DNA of 64,000 bases from Streptomyces actuosus. Lineage in GTDB: Bacteria; Actinomycetota; Actinomycetes; Streptomycetales; Streptomycetaceae. Under the pieces are notes generated by a model. It saw only the letters and a program-made list of their open reading frames with translations, did no database searches and had not been told where the DNA came from. This document shows positions 60,988-64,000 of this stretch, piece after piece. Numbering within the stretch: position 1 is the first letter of the stretch; the number at the start of each line of letters is the position of its first letter. The position numbers were made by a program, and so were the translations under genes. Location: the NCBI RefSeq assembly GCF_016921115.1, contig NZ_JAFFZS010000004.1, positions 271,565 to 335,564 on the forward strand. Direction: 5' to 3'.

Positions 60988-62517
60988 TCACCTCGTCACG
61001 GCGTCCAGAGCGTCCACCGTTCCCCAGCCGTAGAAACCGTTGTGGTTCCGCGAACCCTCGCACACCGCGTCGACCTTCCCGTCGGCGTCGATGTCGTACG
61101 GGTCCGTGCACGGCGTGGCGTCGGCCTCGAGGTACAGCAGGGCCTTCACCAGAGCGGGGGAGGCGTGCGGATGCGTCGACTTGATCAGCGCGGCCACGCC
61201 CGCGACATGCGGAGTAGCCATCGACGTACCGGCCATGTAGCCCCACTTGCCCCCGGGCAGCGTGCCCAGGATCAGGCCGCTGGTGGCGGGCGGGGCCGGG
61301 GTCTGGTAGCGGGTCGCGTCGCCACCCGGCGCGGCTATGTCGATCACCCCCAGGCCGTAGTTGGAGAAAGACGACTTGATGCCCTTCGCGCCGGTCGCCG
61401 CGACCGTCACCACACCCGGCAGCTGGGTCGGCATGTCGAAGCACCTGCTCGGGTCGATCACCCGGTCCGACGGCGTGGCGTCGTTGGGCGACACCGGGTC
61501 GGTGATCTCGTCGGCCGCCAGGTCGTAGGCCTCGTTGCCGGCCGCCGCGACATTGACCGCGCCCTTGCGCTCCGCGTACAGCGAGGCCCGGGTCACAGCC
61601 TGGAGGAGGGCCTTCTGGTCCGGGTCGTCGGCGCAGTTGAAGTACCAGGGGTCGGTGTAATAGCTGTTGTTGGTGACGTCGACGTGGTGCTCGGCCGCCC
61701 ACACGAACCCGCAGACCACGGCCTCCGTGTAGAAGTAGCCGTCCGGGTCGGCCACCTTGATGCCGGCGACCTTCACGCCCGGCGCCACGCCCGTCATGCC
61801 GATCCCGTTCCGGGCCGCGGCGATCTCACCGGCGACATGCGTGCCGTGCGGGCTCTCCCCGGCGTTCGGCCGCCAGGCGCCGTCGGTGGTGTCCGGCTTG
61901 CCCGACACGCAGTTGACCGACGCCGCGCGGTCGAAGTTCGGGGCGATGTCGGGGTGGGTGTCGTCCACGCCGGTGTCGATCACGGCCACCGTGACGTCCG
62001 GGCTGCCGAGGCTCTTCTCGTGAGCCTTGTCCGCCTTGATGGCCGGCAGGTCCCACTGCAGCGGTTCCAGCGGGTCCTGCCCGTCGGCCGCCTCCGCGCC
62101 GGCGACCTCCTCGGCGCTGAGGACCTGCGGGGCGCCCATGTCCGTGGTGGACTGCGCGGGCAGCGGCGCGTGACGGGTGGCTCCCGCCGACTGGACACCG
62201 GGTACCTTGCGCAGCGTCCGGGCGAAATCGGCGTCGGCCGAATGGACGACGATCACGCCGATCCGGTCGTACGACGTCACGATCGTCCCGCCGGCCGCGG
62301 TGATCGCCTTCCTCGCGCGCGCCGAAGGACCATGGCCGGGACGGACGTTGACCACGTAGCTGAGCGTCGCGGCGGTGTCGGCCGCCGCCTGCGCCGACGG
62401 GCCGGTCCTGGGCGCCGCGGAGGCCGTTGCGTCCGGCAGGAACGCGAGAGCCGTCGCCAGGGCCATCCCGACGGGGAGGGCCAGTGCGCGGCGGTGGCGC
62501 GGATGGGGCGCTGTCAT
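60988..62517 (-). CDS. Secreted subtilisin-like (S8) serine peptidase
   Basis: The 509-residue pre-pro-protein has a signal peptide (about 1-35, ending ATASAAP), an I9-type propeptide (about 52-120: YVVNVRPGHGPSARARKAIT, IGVIVVHSADADFARTLRKV), then the S8 domain with Asp in VAVIDTGVDDTHPDIAP, His in ESPHGTHVAGEIAAARNG and Ser in GYMAGTSMATPHVAGVAALI. Asn of the oxyanion hole fits NVAAAGNEAYD. The protease is secreted and self-matured. It forms a tandem pair with the next gene, 66 bases apart on the same strand. Confidence 0.94.
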   Translation of the reverse strand: MTAPHPRHRRALALPVGMALATALAFLPDATASAAPRTGPSAQAAADTAATLSYVVNVRPGHGPSARARKAITAAGGTIVTSYDRIGVIVVHSADADFARTLRKVPGVQSAGATRHAPLPAQSTTDMGAPQVLSAEEVAGAEAADGQDPLEPLQWDLPAIKADKAHEKSLGSPDVTVAVIDTGVDDTHPDIAPNFDRAASVNCVSGKPDTTDGAWRPNAGESPHGTHVAGEIAAARNGIGMTGVAPGVKVAGIKVADPDGYFYTEAVVCGFVWAAEHHVDVTNNSYYTDPWYFNCADDPDQKALLQAVTRASLYAERKGAVNVAAAGNEAYDLAADEITDPVSPNDATPSDRVIDPSRCFDMPTQLPGVVTVAATGAKGIKSSFSNYGLGVIDIAAPGGDATRYQTPAPPATSGLILGTLPGGKWGYMAGTSMATPHVAGVAALIKSTHPHASPALVKALLYLEADATPCTDPYDIDADGKVDAVCEGSRNHNGFYGWGTVDALDAVTR

Positions 62518-62583
62518 GGTGTCACTGTCTCCAGTTCGTTCGCGATACGAGCGGGTCGTGCGGGAAGTCCTGTGGTGCACGGG

Positions 62584-64000
62584 CTACTTGACCGCACGCA
62601 GCGCGTCGACGACGCCGAACCCGTAGAAGCCGTTGACGCGCTTGCCCCCCACGCAGGTCGCGTCCACGACGCCGTCGCCGTTCCCGTCGTACGGCTCGGT
62701 CGGGCAGCCGGGGTTGTCCGCCTGCGCCTTGAGCAACGCCCGCAGCTGTGCCGGGGTCGCGTGCGGGTGGGTGGACTTCAGCAGCGCGGCCACGCCGGCC
62801 ACGTGCGGGGAGGCCATCGAGGTGCCCTGGAGGAATCCGTACTCGTTGTTCGGCAGCGTCGACAGGATGCGGCCGTTGGCCGACGGGGTGTCCGGGATCT
62901 GGTACTTGTCGCCGCCAGGGCCCGCGACGTCGACGACGCCGAACCCGTAGCTGGAGTAGTAGGACTTGGTGCCCTTGACGCCGACCGCGCTCACCGTGAC
63001 GACGCCCGGCAACTGGGTCGGCAGGTCGAAGCACTCGTGCGGGTCGACCGTGCGGGTCACGGCGGTCGAGTCGTCGGGGCTGGAGTCGTCCAGGAGGGCG
63101 TCCGAGTCGAGGTCGTCGTTGGAGTTGCCCGCCGAGGCGACGTTGAGCGTGCCCTTGCGCTGGGCGTACAGCTGCGCCCTGTTGACCGCGTCGACGATGG
63201 CCCGCTGGTCGGGGTCGTCCATGCAGTTGTACAGCCACGGGTCCACGTAGTAGCTGTTGTTCGTGATCTCGACGCCGTGGTCGGCGGCGAACATGAAGGC
63301 GCACACGACGCTCTCGGGGTAGAACAGCTGGGTCTCGTCCGGCTGCGCCACCGTGATGCTCGCGACCTTCACCCCGGGCGCGACGCCCGCGACACCGATG
63401 CCGTTGCGGGCCGCGGCTATCTCACCGGCGACATGGGTGCCGTGGTAGTGCTCGGCGTCCACCGGGCGCCAGGAACCGTAGGTCGTGTCGGCCTTGCCGC
63501 TCACGCAGTTCGCCGACTGGGAGGGTGAGAAGTTCGGGGCGATGTCGGGGTGGGTGTCGTCCACGCCGGTGTCGATGACCGCGACGGTCACCTTCCGGCT
63601 GCCGGGGTTGATCGCGGCGGCCTTGTCCGCCCCGATCGCCCGCAGGTCCCACTGGTCGGCCTCCATGGGCTCCTGACCGTCCGCCGCCTCCTGCGCGGCC
63701 TTCGCGGCCTGGGCGCCGGACAGGTACTCCACCGCGCCCACGTCCGTGGTGCCCGCGGCCTTCAGCGGCGCGGTACGGGTAGCACCCGCCGACCGCACGC
63801 CGCGGACCGCGCGCATCTCCTTGCCGAAGTCCGGGTCGGCGGAGTGGACGACGATGACGCCGATCCGGTCGTACGAGGTCACGATGGTGCCGCCGTGTGC
63901 GGCGACGGCCCGCTTCACCGACTCGATCGTGTGATGGCCGCCCTTGGTGTTGACGACGTACGTCAGGGTGCCGGCGGCCTCGGCGGCGCCGACCGTACGC
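62584..64000 (-). CDS. Second secreted subtilisin-like (S8) peptidase, truncated by the window
   Basis: The frame is open to base 64000, so the N-terminus is missing; at least 471 residues are present. The propeptide (LTYVVNTKGGHHTIESVKRA) and triad (VAVIDTGVDDTHPDIAP, EHYHGTHVAGEIAAARN, FLQGTSMASPHVAGVAALLK) are complete. By eye, roughly two thirds of residues match the downstream paralogue, including the unusual stretch CVSGKxDTTxGxWRP and NSYYxDPWxxNCxDDPDQ. The pair looks like a tandem duplication of secreted proteases. Confidence 0.92.
   Translation of the reverse strand, partial: RTVGAAEAAGTLTYVVNTKGGHHTIESVKRAVAAHGGTIVTSYDRIGVIVVHSADPDFGKEMRAVRGVRSAGATRTAPLKAAGTTDVGAVEYLSGAQAAKAAQEAADGQEPMEADQWDLRAIGADKAAAINPGSRKVTVAVIDTGVDDTHPDIAPNFSPSQSANCVSGKADTTYGSWRPVDAEHYHGTHVAGEIAAARNGIGVAGVAPGVKVASITVAQPDETQLFYPESVVCAFMFAADHGVEITNNSYYVDPWLYNCMDDPDQRAIVDAVNRAQLYAQRKGTLNVASAGNSNDDLDSDALLDDSSPDDSTAVTRTVDPHECFDLPTQLPGVVTVSAVGVKGTKSYYSSYGFGVVDVAGPGGDKYQIPDTPSANGRILSTLPNNEYGFLQGTSMASPHVAGVAALLKSTHPHATPAQLRALLKAQADNPGCPTEPYDGNGDGVVDATCVGGKRVNGFYGFGVVDALRAVK

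Noticed and set aside
60607..63528. 973-codon plus-strand frame over the subtilase genes
   Set aside because: Antisense to two complete S8 peptidases with intact triads; Val/Arg/Gly-rich shadow.
1..64000. tRNA, rRNA, CRISPR arrays, transposases, prophage or integrase genes
   Set aside because: None could be recognised anywhere in the window; repeats found are short tandem or inverted repeats only.

Overview
The window reads as chromosomal DNA of a Streptomyces species. It has very high GC, frequent GTG starts, 4-base GTGA/ATGA start-stop overlaps inside operons, ectABCD, a large cob cluster, PhoP-type GTTCACC repeats, and a LAxTG-anchored secreted protein. The gene order resembles, from memory, the S. 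coelicolor region around the ectoine and cobalamin genes; this was not checked by search.

Layout. 1-8 kb holds a truncated gene end, a secreted HAD acid phosphatase, decayed fragments of a permease and a penicillin-binding protein, an IclR regulator divergent from a ketoglutarate-semialdehyde-type dehydrogenase, then DUF1349, GNAT, DsbA/FrnE-like and class V aminotransferase genes. 8-11.2 kb is the ectABCD operon (minus strand) for ectoine and 5-hydroxyectoine. 12-14.6 kb is a three-gene polar amino-acid ABC importer with a clear promoter and operator-like palindrome. 14.6-19.2 kb holds a cell-wall-sorted secreted protein, an amidohydrolase and a secreted DUF1996 protein with a C-terminal frameshift.

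19.3-37.6 kb is the cobalamin region, all on the minus strand except one ZIP metal transporter (plus). Unit A, cobD-cobQ-cobN-chelatase-cobO-cobB-cobI, follows a compact cobalamin riboswitch at 37475-37564. Unit B, cobM-cobL-cbiG/cobJ-cobH-cbiX-cobC, starts beside the divergent ZIP gene and shows no riboswitch. Together they cover precorrin methylations, ring opening, cobalt insertion, a,c-amidation, adenosylation, cobyric acid formation and aminopropanol attachment. cobG, cobF, cobK/cbiJ, cbiD, cobU, cobS and cobT are not here.

38-46.8 kb has a small membrane protein plus Pit phosphate transporter behind a PHO box, a class II aldolase, an alpha/beta hydrolase, an unrecognised 509-residue protein, a VOC protein, an ABC-F ATPase preceded by a possible 7-codon leaderless leader ORF, and a small helix-turn-helix protein. 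46.9-51.2 kb has an enoyl-CoA hydratase and an envelope (Asp23/Gls24-AmaP-like) cluster of six genes. 51.2-64 kb holds an unusual SDR, a GH15 glycosidase, SURF1, a zinc-ribbon protein, an exonuclease-BRCT protein, a VIT-family transporter, a zinc alcohol dehydrogenase, a CopD protein, a CoA-transferase with unusual domain order, and two tandem secreted subtilases, the second running off the window. No tRNA, rRNA, CRISPR array, transposase or prophage was seen.
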